In this document: piece after piece, positions 7,916 to 15,836 of the stretch
Layout of the letters: each line of letters begins with the position of its first letter
Numbering within the stretch: position 1 is the first letter of the stretch
Source: JAXDJJ01 sp034665745
GTDB taxonomy: Bacteria; Actinomycetota; CADDZG01; WHSQ01
Assembly: GCA_034665745.1 (NCBI GenBank)
Contig: JAXDJJ010000037.1
Coordinates: forward strand, 1-58,955
Direction of reading: 5' to 3'
DNA: 58,955 nt
Made by a program: the position numbers and the translations under genes
The notes under the pieces: generated by a model
What the model saw: the letters and a program-made list of their open reading frames with translations, nothing else
The model's database searches: none
Told to the model about the DNA's origin: nothing

Positions 7916-8842
7916 ATGAGCGAAAGAGATGTAGTGATCGTGGGGTCCGGCCCGGCAGGCCTGACCGCCGCCGTCTACACCGCCCGCGCGAACCTCAAGC
8001 CGTTGATGGTCGAGGGGATCGAGGCGGGTGGGCAGCTGATGCTGACGACCGAGGTCGAGAACTACCCCGGGTTCGTAGACGGGATCATGGGGCCCGAGTT
8101 GATGGAGCAGATGCGCAAGCAAGCTGCACGCTTCGGGACCGAGATCGTCACCGACCAAGTCACTTCTGTCGACTTCTCCTCGAGTCCTTTCAAGGTCTCG
8201 ACCTCTTCGGAGACCTACAGCGCACGGTCGGTCATCATCTCGACTGGAGCCTCCGCCAAGATGCTCGACGTTCCCGGGGAGAAAGAGCTCCTTGGTCATG
8301 GCGTCTCGACCTGCGCGACCTGTGACGGCTTCTTCTTCAAAGAGCAGGAGTTGCTCATGGTCGGGGGTGGCGACTCTGCGATGGAAGAAGCCACGTTCCT
8401 GACCAAGTTCGCCTCGAAGGTGACGATCGTCCACCGCCGAGACAGCTTGCGTGCGTCGAAGATCATGCAGGACCGCGCCATGAACAACCCCAAGATCGAA
8501 TTCGTCTGGGACTCGGTCATCACCGAGATCAACGGCAACGGCAAGGTGGCAGGCGCGCGGATCAAGAACCTGAAGACAGGCGAAGAATCCGAGCTTCCGG
8601 CCGGTGGCGTATTCGTTGCGATCGGTCACACGCCGAACACCGGGCTGTTCGAGGGGCAGCTAGACCTCTCGGGTGGTTACATCGTCACCGAAGCCGAGGG
8701 GACCCAGACGTCCGTTCCCGGCGTGTTCGCGGCAGGAGACGTTGTCGATTTCCGCTACCGGCAGGCGATCACCGCGGCCGGCATGGGGTGCATGGCCGCG
8801 ATCGATGCCGAGCGCTACCTCGAAAGCATCTCGACGCACTAG
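7916..8842 (+). CDS. trxB: Thioredoxin reductase (NADPH)
   Basis: A 308-residue low-Mr thioredoxin reductase. Visible are the FAD dinucleotide fold VVIVGSGPAGLTAAVY at the start, the redox-active CATC (Cys133 and Cys136) in VSTCATCDGFFFKEQ, the NADPH fold VGGGDSAMEEA, and the late FAD motif VFAAGDVVDFRYRQAITAAG. It passes electrons from NADPH to thioredoxin in the cytosol. In mycobacteria trxB is followed at once by trxC; here the thioredoxin gene is about 22 kb away (31031-31345) and a peptidase gene takes its place. A GTG at 7907 would add three residues, but it abuts the likely -10 box. Confidence 0.93.
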   Translation: MSERDVVIVGSGPAGLTAAVYTARANLKPLMVEGIEAGGQLMLTTEVENYPGFVDGIMGPELMEQMRKQAARFGTEIVTDQVTSVDFSSSPFKVSTSSETYSARSVIISTGASAKMLDVPGEKELLGHGVSTCATCDGFFFKEQELLMVGGGDSAMEEATFLTKFASKVTIVHRRDSLRASKIMQDRAMNNPKIEFVWDSVITEINGNGKVAGARIKNLKTGEESELPAGGVFVAIGHTPNTGLFEGQLDLSGGYIVTEAEGTQTSVPGVFAAGDVVDFRYRQAITAAGMGCMAAIDAERYLESISTH

Positions 8843-8865
8843 ACCGTTAAACCGCCGGCGTCTTC

Positions 8866-8871
8866 TACGCT
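8866..8871 (+). promoter_or_regulatory. Candidate -10 box, leaderless start of the M23 peptidase gene
   Basis: TACGCT lies 6 bases upstream of the ATG at 8878, with no ribosome site. The same hexamer at the same distance precedes the recF GTG. Confidence 0.42.
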
Positions 8872-8877
8872 CGTGCG

Positions 8878-9456
8878 ATGAAGCATCTCGTGCGCACCGT
8901 GCTCGCATCCCTTGTCGCGGCCCTCATCGGCATGCCGGCGAGCGCGGCCCCCTATCTGTCGCCCGTCCAGGACCAGCGGATGACCTTCCCCGTGGCACGC
9001 TCGAGCTGGTACTCGGTCATCAACTTCGCCGACGATTGGCATGCTCCCCGGATGCGGAAGATCGACGGCAAGTGGCGACAGGTCGGGCTCCACGAGGGCA
9101 ACGACATCTTCGCCGAGCCCGGAACCCCCATCAGGGCGGTCGCGCCCGGCCGGGTCGAGAACATCGGGTGGCTCTTCTACTCCGGGTGGCGGGTAGGTAT
9201 CCGTGGTGATGACGGCCGCTACTGGTTCTACGCGCACATGAGCAGGTTCGCGCCGGGTCTGACGGCTGGTGATCGCGTTGACACCGGCACCGAGCTCGGG
9301 ACCGTTGGCAACACGGGCTACGGCAACCGGCCCGGCCACCATGACGAGTTCACCTACCACCTGCACATAGGCATCCAGACGGCCTCGGGGACCTGGGTCG
9401 ATCCATATCCATTGATGCGCAAGTTGTATCGAGCGGCGTCTGGAGGCGGCTCGTGA
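8878..9456 (+). CDS. Secreted M23 (LytM-type) metallopeptidase
   Basis: A 192-residue protein with a signal peptide (HLVRTVLASLVAALIGMPASAA, cleavage near residue 24). The M23 core shows the zinc-binding HxxxD (His72, Asp76 in LHEGNDIFA), His120 in FYAHMS, and HxH (His161, His163 in TYHLHIGI). All ligands for an active endopeptidase that cuts peptidoglycan cross-links or stem peptides are present. It is small, with no LysM or other wall-binding module. Its stop overlaps the GTG of the amidase-like gene, so the two are coupled. The short spacing from a TACGCT box to the ATG suggests a leaderless message. Confidence 0.86.
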   Translation: MKHLVRTVLASLVAALIGMPASAAPYLSPVQDQRMTFPVARSSWYSVINFADDWHAPRMRKIDGKWRQVGLHEGNDIFAEPGTPIRAVAPGRVENIGWLFYSGWRVGIRGDDGRYWFYAHMSRFAPGLTAGDRVDTGTELGTVGNTGYGNRPGHHDEFTYHLHIGIQTASGTWVDPYPLMRKLYRAASGGGS

Positions 9457-10499
9457 AGGAACTGATCCGAGAGGGCGATCGTTCGCAACAGGTTGCGGAT
9501 GTCCAGATGCGCTTGAGATCGCTCGGGATCACCATCGAGGACGAGACGGGAACGTTCGGTCCTTCGACGCGCCAAGCGGTTCGCAACTTCCAACAGGGCC
9601 GAGAGATCCTCACCGACGGGATCGTCGGCCCGCAGACGTGGAGCGAACTGGTCGAAGCTTCATGGCGCCTCGGCGATCGGTCTCTCTATCTCAAGCAGCC
9701 GCCCCTACGTGGTGACGACGTCGTGGCGTTGCAAGGGCAATTGAATGCCTTGGGGTTCGATGCAGGTCGACAGGATGGGATCTTCGGCAAGAACACCGCG
9801 ATCGCGGTGCGCGCGTTCCAAAAGGAATACGGCGTCGCTGAAGACGGGATCTTCGGAGCGGTCACGAACGCGGCCCTCTCGGGATTGCGGGTCGATAGAC
9901 CGGGTACCGCCAGACATCTACGCGAACAACTAAGTCGGATAGAACACCCCGGCCTGCAGAGCGCGCTCGTCATCGTTGACCCCGGGCATGGAGGAACGGA
10001 CTCGGGTGAGCGCGTCGGCGGTCTTAGAGAGGCCGACGTGTGTTGGGAGCTTGCCGTCCGGCTCGCAGAGCAACTGGTGGGCCGCGGGGCGCGCGTGCGA
10101 TTCACGCGCACCGAGGCGGAAGGTCCTGAGGCATCCGAGCGGGCGCGCCGGGCGAATGACATCGACGGCGACCTGTTCATCTCCATCCACCTCAACACCC
10201 ATGACCAGACGAGCGCCGAAGGGTCCTCGACGTACTACTTCGGCTCTTCACGCGTCGGTGAAGCTCTAGCCGACAAGATCCAAGACGAGTTGGTCGACCT
10301 CGGGTTGAAGGACTGCAGGAGTCACGCACGCTCGTACACGATCTTGAAGGAAACGCGCATGCCCGCGGTCCTCGTCGAGCCGGTCTTCATCAGCAATCCG
10401 CAGGAAGCTGCCCGTTTGGACGACTCCCATTTCCTCGGGCGGATCGCTGCATCGGTCGCGCGCGCGGTGTCCAGGTATTTCGACGAACGCGAGGCTTAG
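9453..10499 (+). CDS. cwlM: CwlM-like N-acetylmuramoyl-L-alanine amidase family protein
   Basis: A 348-residue protein with two peptidoglycan-binding-1 domains (about residues 7-70 and 84-146) and an amidase_3 domain (about 171-345). The zinc ligands and catalytic Glu are kept: His179 in VDPGHGG, Glu193 in LREADVCWEL, His246 in ISIHLNTHD, Glu309 in VLVEPVFISN. There is no signal peptide, so it is probably cytoplasmic, like mycobacterial CwlM, a PknB substrate that activates MurA. In that protein the hydrolase site is degenerate; here it looks intact. The GTG start overlaps the M23 stop. It converges on parB with only 5 bases between stops. Confidence 0.82.
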   Translation: MKELIREGDRSQQVADVQMRLRSLGITIEDETGTFGPSTRQAVRNFQQGREILTDGIVGPQTWSELVEASWRLGDRSLYLKQPPLRGDDVVALQGQLNALGFDAGRQDGIFGKNTAIAVRAFQKEYGVAEDGIFGAVTNAALSGLRVDRPGTARHLREQLSRIEHPGLQSALVIVDPGHGGTDSGERVGGLREADVCWELAVRLAEQLVGRGARVRFTRTEAEGPEASERARRANDIDGDLFISIHLNTHDQTSAEGSSTYYFGSSRVGEALADKIQDELVDLGLKDCRSHARSYTILKETRMPAVLVEPVFISNPQEAARLDDSHFLGRIAASVARAVSRYFDEREA

Positions 10500-10504
10500 G
10501 TCCT

Positions 10505-11416
10505 CTAAGAACCCGGGGACACGACCTGCGCGTCCTTGACCTCACCAACCATCACGTCGAGAAGTCGGTCGAGCTCTTCGAGCGATACGAAATCCACAAC
10601 GATCTTTCCCTTGCGTTTGCCCATCTCGACCCGGACGCGCGTTTGCAACCGCTCGCCCAAGCGGCGTTGTGCTTCCGCGACCATCGGAGAGCGTTCGGTC
10701 CCTTGCAGTCTTGGACTCGCGCCCGTTCCGCCCGACATACCTTGATAAGTCCGGACGACGTCTTCGGTCTTCCTTACTGACAGTTCCTCGGCCGCGACAC
10801 GCTTGCCGAGGCGTTCCTGGAGTACCGGATTCTCGAGGCCCAGTAAGGCTCTCCCGTGACCCGCGGTCAACCGTCCTTCGATCAGAAGACGCTGGATCGG
10901 AACGGGGAGGTCGAGCAGACGCATCGAGTTCGAGATCGTGCCGCGTGTGCGACCGAGCTTCTCGCCCAGGGCCTCTTGTGTCAGTCCCCCATCCTCGATC
11001 AGTTGTTTGTACGCCGCGGCCTCCTCGATCGCGTTCAGGTCCTCGCGATGAAGGTTCTCGACAAGAGCGCGCTCGAGTGAGCCTCGCTCGTCCGTCTCGA
11101 CGATGACGACGGGAACGGAACTGCGGCCCGCACTGCGGGCCGCGCGCAAACGCCGCTCCCCCGCTATCAACTCGAAGCGACCCGATGGCATCGCACGCAC
11201 CAACAGAGGCTGAAGAACACCAAGCTCTCTGATCGAGGTGGTCAGCTCCGCCAACGCGGCGTCTTCGAACGCGCTTCGGGGTTGCCGAGGGTTGGGATCG
11301 ATCTGATCGAGCTCGATCTCGTCCAGCGAACCCTTGCCTTCGAGTTCGTCACCGCGGCCTTGGGACGGCAACAACGAATCCAGGCCGCGACCCAGTCCCG
11401 ATCGTCGTGGGGGCAT
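10505..11416 (-). CDS. parB: Chromosome-partitioning protein ParB
   Basis: A 303-residue ParB. It begins PPRRSGLGRGLDSLLP, a typical chromosomal ParB start. The ParB/Sulfiredoxin-like CTP-binding domain carries LDEIELDQIDPNPRQPR, the GERRLRAAR box and VENLHREDLNAIEEA; a helix-turn-helix follows (LTQEALGEKLGRTRGTISNSMRLL) and a C-terminal dimer domain ends VVDFVSLEELDRLLDVM. It loads on parS sites near the origin and slides as a clamp. It lies 3 bases after parA in the leftward operon and ends tail-to-tail with the cwlM-like gene. Confidence 0.95.
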   Translation of the reverse strand: MPPRRSGLGRGLDSLLPSQGRGDELEGKGSLDEIELDQIDPNPRQPRSAFEDAALAELTTSIRELGVLQPLLVRAMPSGRFELIAGERRLRAARSAGRSSVPVVIVETDERGSLERALVENLHREDLNAIEEAAAYKQLIEDGGLTQEALGEKLGRTRGTISNSMRLLDLPVPIQRLLIEGRLTAGHGRALLGLENPVLQERLGKRVAAEELSVRKTEDVVRTYQGMSGGTGASPRLQGTERSPMVAEAQRRLGERLQTRVRVEMGKRKGKIVVDFVSLEELDRLLDVMVGEVKDAQVVSPGS

Positions 11417-11419
11417 GCT

Positions 11420-12439
11420 CTATCGCTCCTTTGCGGGTGAAGGCTCGGCGAGGTCGATCTCGGACCACGGTTCCGTGCGGGGCCAGTCGAGGTGAAGATC
11501 ATCAGGTTCGGGCGTCACCGTTCCGTAGCCGCGGCCCCCGGGGCCTGGGGTCGCCGGTCGATCGGCCGTCCCCGCGGGACTCACCCTCGCGCGCGGCCGG
11601 GGTTGGCTGTCCTCCTCGATCCCGTAACGCGCGGCAAGCTCCGCAGCTAACAGCTTGTACGAGATCGAGCCACGCGACGACGGGTCCAATGTGACGACCG
11701 GCTCGCCGAACGACGGGGCTTCAGATAACCGCACGCTCCGAGGGACGACCGTCTTGAAGACGAGGTCACCGAAGTGCGAGCGGACCTCGTCCGAGACCTG
11801 ACTCGAGAGCTTCGTGCGCGCGTCGTACATCGTCAGCAACACGCCGGCGATGCGGAGCTCGGGGTTCAACGATCGACGCACGCGCTCCGCGGTATTCAGC
11901 AGCTGTCCCAAACCCTCCAACGCGTAGTACTCGCACTGCACGGGGACCAAGAGGTCCTGCGCCGCGACCAACGCGTTGATCGTGATCAAGCCAAGAGAGG
12001 GAGGGCAGTCGAGGAAGATGATCTCGTAGTCGTTGGTCGCGCTCGCGAGGGCTTCCGCCAACTTGTGTTCGCGCGCCAACGAGCCCACCAGCTCGATCTC
12101 AGCGCCGGCAAGGTCCAGCGACGATGGAGCGCAGAACAATCCGTCCAGAGCGGTCGGAAGGACGACCTCGTTCAACGACGCGTCTCCGACCATCAGGTCG
12201 TAACTCGAACGCTCGACCGTGCGGTGGTCGATGCCCACTCCGGTAGTCGCGTTGGACTGTGGGTCGACGTCGACGATCAGCGTGCGATGACCGCGTTGCG
12301 CCAGAGCCGCGGCAAGGTTCACCGACGTCGTGGTCTTGGCGACCCCGCCCTTCTGGTTAGCGACGCAGACGATCCGCCCGCCGCCGGTAGGTATCCGGCG
12401 AACTTCCAGGAGTTTCCAGTCTTTGGTTCCCTCAGGCAC
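11420..12439 (-). CDS. parA: Chromosome-partitioning ATPase ParA (Soj)
   Basis: ParA-type ATPase with a deviant Walker A (KGGVAKTTT), IVDVDPQSNATTG, and the Walker B region IIFLDCPPSLGLITINAL. It makes ATP-dependent gradients on the nucleoid that move ParB-parS complexes. The frame is open back to 12571, giving 383 residues, but that overlaps rsmG deeply. The GTG at 12439 is preferred because AGGAAAG lies about 10 bases upstream and it clears rsmG; an ATG at 12496, overlapping rsmG by 26 bases, is the other option. A C-terminal extension of about 60 residues, rich in Pro/Arg then Asp/Glu, follows the fold. Confidence 0.92.
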   Translation of the reverse strand: MPEGTKDWKLLEVRRIPTGGGRIVCVANQKGGVAKTTTSVNLAAALAQRGHRTLIVDVDPQSNATTGVGIDHRTVERSSYDLMVGDASLNEVVLPTALDGLFCAPSSLDLAGAEIELVGSLAREHKLAEALASATNDYEIIFLDCPPSLGLITINALVAAQDLLVPVQCEYYALEGLGQLLNTAERVRRSLNPELRIAGVLLTMYDARTKLSSQVSDEVRSHFGDLVFKTVVPRSVRLSEAPSFGEPVVTLDPSSRGSISYKLLAAELAARYGIEEDSQPRPRARVSPAGTADRPATPGPGGRGYGTVTPEPDDLHLDWPRTEPWSEIDLAEPSPAKER

Positions 12440-12470
12440 CCCTCTAGCTCTTTCCTGGGAAGTGAGAGCG

Positions 12471-13031
12471 TCAGTTGGTGATGGTAGCGATCCCATCAGA
12501 CCATGCTTCGGCCTCGCTCGGAAGCGCAGCCGACGGTCCGTGGAACACCACCGCGGTCCCCCCGGGAGCAACCAAGGGAAGCACTAGTTCGAAGGCGGCC
12601 GAGGGGGCAGCCAGGGCCCGAGCCGTCGCCACCGCGTGGCGCAACCCCGGATCGAGGGCCGCCTCCTGGGCGGTCATCCGCAGGACCTCACAGTCGAGGT
12701 CGAGCTCTCTCACCACCTCCTCCAGGAACCCCGCACGCCGTCCCCGGGGCTCGAGAAGCCGCCAGTGACGCTTCGAGGTGATGGCCAGGGGTATCCCGGG
12801 CAGCCCGGCTCCGCTGCCCACGTCCACGCAGGGGCCCTCTGGGGCGGTCTCAACCAACCCGAGCACTCTGAGGGAATCGGCCACATGCCGCTCGTGGAAA
12901 CGTCCGAGATCGGCCGGGCTAACGAGGTCTAGCGTGGGGGCCCACAGCTGGACCAGATCTTCGTAGGCAGAGAGTTTTCCCTGGTCAGACATGTTTTCAC
13001 ATGAAACCACGGCGGCCCCTAAGGGCATCAC
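12471..13031 (-). CDS. rsmG: 16S rRNA (guanine-527-N7)-methyltransferase RsmG
   Basis: Up to 186 residues, GidB/RsmG family. Key motifs are RFHERHVADSLRVL, the S-adenosylmethionine loop DVGSGAGLPGIPLAI, LLEPRGRRAGFLEEVV and AVATARALAAPSAAFELVLPLVAPGG. It methylates G527 of 16S rRNA; loss gives low-level streptomycin resistance in other bacteria. Two starts are possible. ATGATG at 13031 overlaps the jag stop, whereas ATG at 12992 (MSDQGKLSAYEDL) would leave 173 residues and place the parS-like site directly upstream. The conserved part begins after the second ATG. Confidence 0.9.
   Translation of the reverse strand: MMPLGAAVVSCENMSDQGKLSAYEDLVQLWAPTLDLVSPADLGRFHERHVADSLRVLGLVETAPEGPCVDVGSGAGLPGIPLAITSKRHWRLLEPRGRRAGFLEEVVRELDLDCEVLRMTAQEAALDPGLRHAVATARALAAPSAAFELVLPLVAPGGTAVVFHGPSAALPSEAEAWSDGIATITN
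12993..13008. promoter_or_regulatory. parS: Candidate parS site (ParB-binding)
   Basis: GTTTTCACATGAAACC agrees with the bacterial parS consensus TGTTTCACGTGAAACA at 12 of 16 positions. The inner 13 bases TTTCACATGAAAC differ from TTTCACGTGAAAC at one place. It lies between jag and the second possible rsmG ATG, about 2.5 kb from oriC and beside parA-parB, where parS sites are expected. No better match was found elsewhere in the window by eye. Confidence 0.5.
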
Positions 13032-13627
13032 TCGCCGCGGATAACGACCTTCCGGTTGGGCTCTTCGCCCTCGCTGAAGCTCGATGCGCCATCCACCTCG
13101 GCGACCGCGTCGTGAACCACCTTGCGCTCGTATGACGTCATCGGCTCGAGCTCGATCTCGGTGCCTCGTTCCTTGGCCCGGCCCGCCATCTCACGGGCGT
13201 ACTCGGCTAGGGAGTCCCTGCGGCGAGCTCGGTATCCCTCGACGTCGACCGCGAGGCGAACCCGGGAACGAAGCCGCCTCTGGACGGCGGCACGGGCCAC
13301 CTCCTGAAGGGCATCGAGGGTCTGCCCACGGCGACCGATCAAGGCTCCGAGGTGTTCGCCGGCGACGTCCACGTGGGCCGTGGTCCCGTCGACCGAGGTC
13401 CCTACTTCGCCCTCGAGCTCCATCGCCGCTAGCAAGCCGGAGATGAACTCCTTGGCGGTGTCGGCGACCTCTTCTGGGGTTGCCGGCTCGGCGCGCTCGT
13501 CCCCCTCGGATCCCGCTGCATCCAGGGCACTAGCTTCGGAGGTGTCGCTATCGGCCTGTTCGGTCTCGGTGGTTTCGGTTTCGGGCATGTCGTCATCGGC
13601 TCCGGTCATCGGCTCGTTCTCGGTCAT
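13028..13627 (-). CDS. khpB: KH-R3H RNA-binding protein Jag/KhpB
   Basis: A 199-residue protein. The first 60 residues are an acidic, Glu/Asp/Thr/Ser-rich tail with no visible Jag-N domain. A KH domain follows (GALIGRRGQTLDALQEVARAA region, about 95-140), and then an R3H domain with the RxxxH-type signature in MTSYERKVVHDAVAEVDG. It binds RNA and in other Gram-positive bacteria affects cell elongation and division. The ATG overlaps the yidC stop (ATGA) and its stop overlaps one possible rsmG start, so it is inside a tightly packed operon. Confidence 0.88.
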   Translation of the reverse strand: MTENEPMTGADDDMPETETTETEQADSDTSEASALDAAGSEGDERAEPATPEEVADTAKEFISGLLAAMELEGEVGTSVDGTTAHVDVAGEHLGALIGRRGQTLDALQEVARAAVQRRLRSRVRLAVDVEGYRARRRDSLAEYAREMAGRAKERGTEIELEPMTSYERKVVHDAVAEVDGASSFSEGEEPNRKVVIRGE

Positions 13628-14661
13628 CGCTTCTTCTTCTTCTTGTTCCGGTTGGGCACCCCGGTAGCAGGCTTCGGCGGGCTCTCGTCGTCGGCCTCTG
13701 GGAGGGCCTTGGCCTTGGTCTCCTTTACCCCGGGAACGGCCGCGTTATGAGGCACGGCGGCCAGGATGATCCGCTGCTGGACGATGGTCCACATGTTCGT
13801 GGTCAGCCAGTAGAGAACGACGCCGGTCGGGAAGCTGAAGGCGAAGAACATGAGCATGACCGGCATGATCTTGGCGAACATCTGCATCTGCGCCGCCTGA
13901 GGGTTGTTCGGGTCCTGGCGGGCCTGCATCTGCTTCTGCTGATACCAGGTCGTGATGCCCATCGCGAGGACCAGCACGAGGTATGGGAGAGCGGAAACAA
14001 GACCGCTCCCGCACGACACGGTGAGCTCGCGGCTGGCCGACGACAAGCTCTCGAGGGAGGTGGTCGTCGGGGGTCGCAGGATCCCGTTGGCCGAGCAGTT
14101 GAGGTGGAGTCCGAGGAAGTCGTAGACCCGGGTGGCGTGGGTGATGAGGTCGTCGGCGAGACGGGAGCCCTGCAGGGTCTCGAGGATGCCGGAGACCTGC
14201 CCCTGAACCGCGTGCACCCCATCGGCGCACACCTTGGCAGCCGCGTCGGCGACCCTGATGCAGAAGTCCGCGGGGGCGATGAATACGTTGCGGGGGACGT
14301 TCGGTGGCGGGGTGTAGCCCATGTACTTGAGGGGTGTGCGGATCGTGTAGAAGAGCCCGATCAGGACCGGGAACTGCAGCAACAGGGGAGCGCAGCCGCC
14401 GAAGGGATTGACCCCATGTTCCTTGTACAGGGCCATCATCTCTTCGTTCATCTTCTGGCGGTCGCCCTTGTGCTTGGCCTGGATCCGCTTGACCTCGGGC
14501 TGGATCCGCTGCATCTCCCGCATCGAACGGGTCTGCTTGATCGACAAGGGCAGCAGGATCACGCGGACCGCGAGCGTGAGCAGGATGATCGCCAAGCCGT
14601 AGCTCGGGATCAATGCGTAGAAGCCGGTTAGGGCTCCTGAGAAGACCTCGAACAAGCCCAT
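13624..14661 (-). CDS. yidC: Membrane protein insertase YidC
   Basis: A 345-residue Oxa1/YidC/Alb3 protein. It starts at the membrane (GLFEVFSGALTGFYALIPSYG) and lacks the large Gram-negative periplasmic domain. Core segments include LPLSIKQTRSMREMQRIQPEVKRIQ, NPFGGCAPLLLQFPVLIGLFY and IMPVMLMFFAFSFPTGVVLYW. An insert of about 90 residues between the second and third core helices is longer than usual. The tail is basic (NRNKKKKKR), as expected for ribosome contact. It inserts membrane proteins with or without SecYEG. It directly follows yidD. Confidence 0.93.
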   Translation of the reverse strand: MGLFEVFSGALTGFYALIPSYGLAIILLTLAVRVILLPLSIKQTRSMREMQRIQPEVKRIQAKHKGDRQKMNEEMMALYKEHGVNPFGGCAPLLLQFPVLIGLFYTIRTPLKYMGYTPPPNVPRNVFIAPADFCIRVADAAAKVCADGVHAVQGQVSGILETLQGSRLADDLITHATRVYDFLGLHLNCSANGILRPPTTTSLESLSSASRELTVSCGSGLVSALPYLVLVLAMGITTWYQQKQMQARQDPNNPQAAQMQMFAKIMPVMLMFFAFSFPTGVVLYWLTTNMWTIVQQRIILAAVPHNAAVPGVKETKAKALPEADDESPPKPATGVPNRNKKKKKR

Positions 14662-14895
14662 CTATACGGCCCTCTTGCCCGGAACCGGATCGACCCCACC
14701 GGGGTGGAATGGATGACAACGGGCGACCCGGCGGATCGCCATCGCGCCGCCGCGCACGGCCCCATGGGTGCGCAGGGCTTCGATCGCATAGGCCGAGCAC
14801 GTTGGCTCGTAGCGGCAATGGCGCGGGAGCAAGGGCGAGATGAACCGGCGGTACAAGCCGACGAGACCAACGAGGATGCGGGCGGCGATGGTCAT
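14662..14895 (-). CDS. yidD: Membrane protein insertion efficiency factor YidD
   Basis: A 77-residue protein with the invariant features of the YidD family: LYRRFISPLLPRHCRYEPTCSAYAIEAL and the CHPFHPGGVDPVP end. It is a small membrane-associated helper of YidC insertion. Its ATG overlaps the rnpA stop and its stop abuts the yidC start codon, so it is part of the rpmH-rnpA-yidD-yidC unit found in most bacteria. Confidence 0.94.
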   Translation of the reverse strand: MTIAARILVGLVGLYRRFISPLLPRHCRYEPTCSAYAIEALRTHGAVRGGAMAIRRVARCHPFHPGGVDPVPGKRAV

Positions 14896-15236
14896 CGGGC
14901 CGTACCCACTCCCGCTCGCTGGAGGGCCGCCGATAGAACCTCTGACAGCTCTTGGAAGTTTTTCCCAGTGGCCTCGGGGCCTGCCTGCACCACCACATCT
15001 CTACCGGGAACGGGCTCGTAGGCGCGGAACACCTCGCGCACACGCCGGCGAAGCTTGTTCCGTGCCACCGCGGTGCCGGCCGTCGCCCGGATCGACATGC
15101 CCAACCGTGATGGGGCTCCAGCGGCGTCGGAGGAAGGGGCCGACCACACGCTCACACCGTCGACCCGCACCTTCGTACCTGCGCGGTAGACGCGACGGAA
15201 GTCGCGGGCGGATCTTATGGAACTACGTCGAGCCAA
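14892..15236 (-). CDS. rnpA: Ribonuclease P protein component
   Basis: A 114-residue RnpA with the RNR signature RNKLRRRVREVFR and the N-terminal SARDFRRVYRAG. It is the protein cofactor of RNase P, which removes 5' leaders from pre-tRNAs. The start codon is TTG at 15236, with AAGAAGGAT upstream, 16 bases after the rpmH stop. The stop overlaps yidD. Confidence 0.93.
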   Translation of the reverse strand: MARRSSIRSARDFRRVYRAGTKVRVDGVSVWSAPSSDAAGAPSRLGMSIRATAGTAVARNKLRRRVREVFRAYEPVPGRDVVVQAGPEATGKNFQELSEVLSAALQRAGVGTAR

Positions 15237-15252
15237 CCGAAGATCCTTCTTG

Positions 15253-15390
15253 TTAGGCAGACAGCTTCGCGCGGCCCTTGTTACGACGGGCCTTGAGGAT
15301 CGCGCGGCCGGCCCGAGTCTTCATGCGGGCGCGGAAACCGTGCTTGCGCTTGCGACGGCGGTTGTTGGGCTGGAAAGTTCGCTTGGTCAT
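15253..15390 (-). CDS. rpmH: 50S ribosomal protein L34
   Basis: A 45-residue, very basic protein read from the ATG at 15390: TKRTFQPNNRRRKRKHGFR, then ARMKTRAGRAILKARRNKG, ending RAKLSA. This is an unambiguous L34. AAAGAGG precedes the ATG. It heads the leftward operon and faces dnaA across the origin gap, as in most bacteria. Confidence 0.97.
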   Translation of the reverse strand: MTKRTFQPNNRRRKRKHGFRARMKTRAGRAILKARRNKGRAKLSA

Positions 15391-15836
15391 GAGCCTCTTT
15401 CAGGTGTTCGATGTGGCCCCGTGCTCGCTCGGAACGACGTCGCGAAATCTGGGGCTTCCTCGGGGTGCCGGGGGAGTATAGCCGAGGTCAGTTTTCCGCA
15501 GTAGAAGCCCATCGCGCGACTACTCTCCGCGAATCTATCCACAGCCCTTGACCACCCCGAACCGCGCCTGCATAGGATGGGCGCGGTCTTGGGCCTCGAT
15601 GACGAGGTGAGGCCGCGGACTTCCCCCGCAACCTGCTGAGCACGAAGAAACGCGTTCTGCCCCCCGGCAACGGTGGTCCCCAACAGTTGTGGATACACCT
15701 GTTGGGCAAGCGTTTCCCCTGCTCAGACCCGCAGTCTCAGACGGGTCGCCCCGTGCTTCGGCGTCCCGTTTCCGAGGGTGCACGAACGAGGCTGTGGAAA
15801 ACCGATGTGGCTAGAGCGGGCTAGTGAGGGGGAACC
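15391..15836. other. oriC: rpmH-dnaA intergenic part of oriC with degenerate DnaA boxes
   Basis: The 446-base gap between divergent rpmH and dnaA has no gene. Near matches to the DnaA box TTATCCACA are: TTTTCCGCA at 15492-15500 (7 of 9), CTATCCACA at 15535-15543 (8 of 9), GTATCCACA on the minus strand at 15688-15696 (8 of 9) and TTTTCCACA on the minus strand at 15793-15801 (8 of 9). No perfect box was seen. It also holds the rpmH promoter and the dnaA ribosome site GAGGGGG. It probably forms one arm of a bipartite origin or a DnaA autoregulatory region. Confidence 0.6.
15475..15480 (-). promoter_or_regulatory. Candidate -10 box for the rpmH operon
   Basis: Read on the minus strand, TATACT lies about 85 bases before the rpmH ATG and would start the leftward operon. 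No -35 consensus is apparent at the right distance. Confidence 0.42.
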
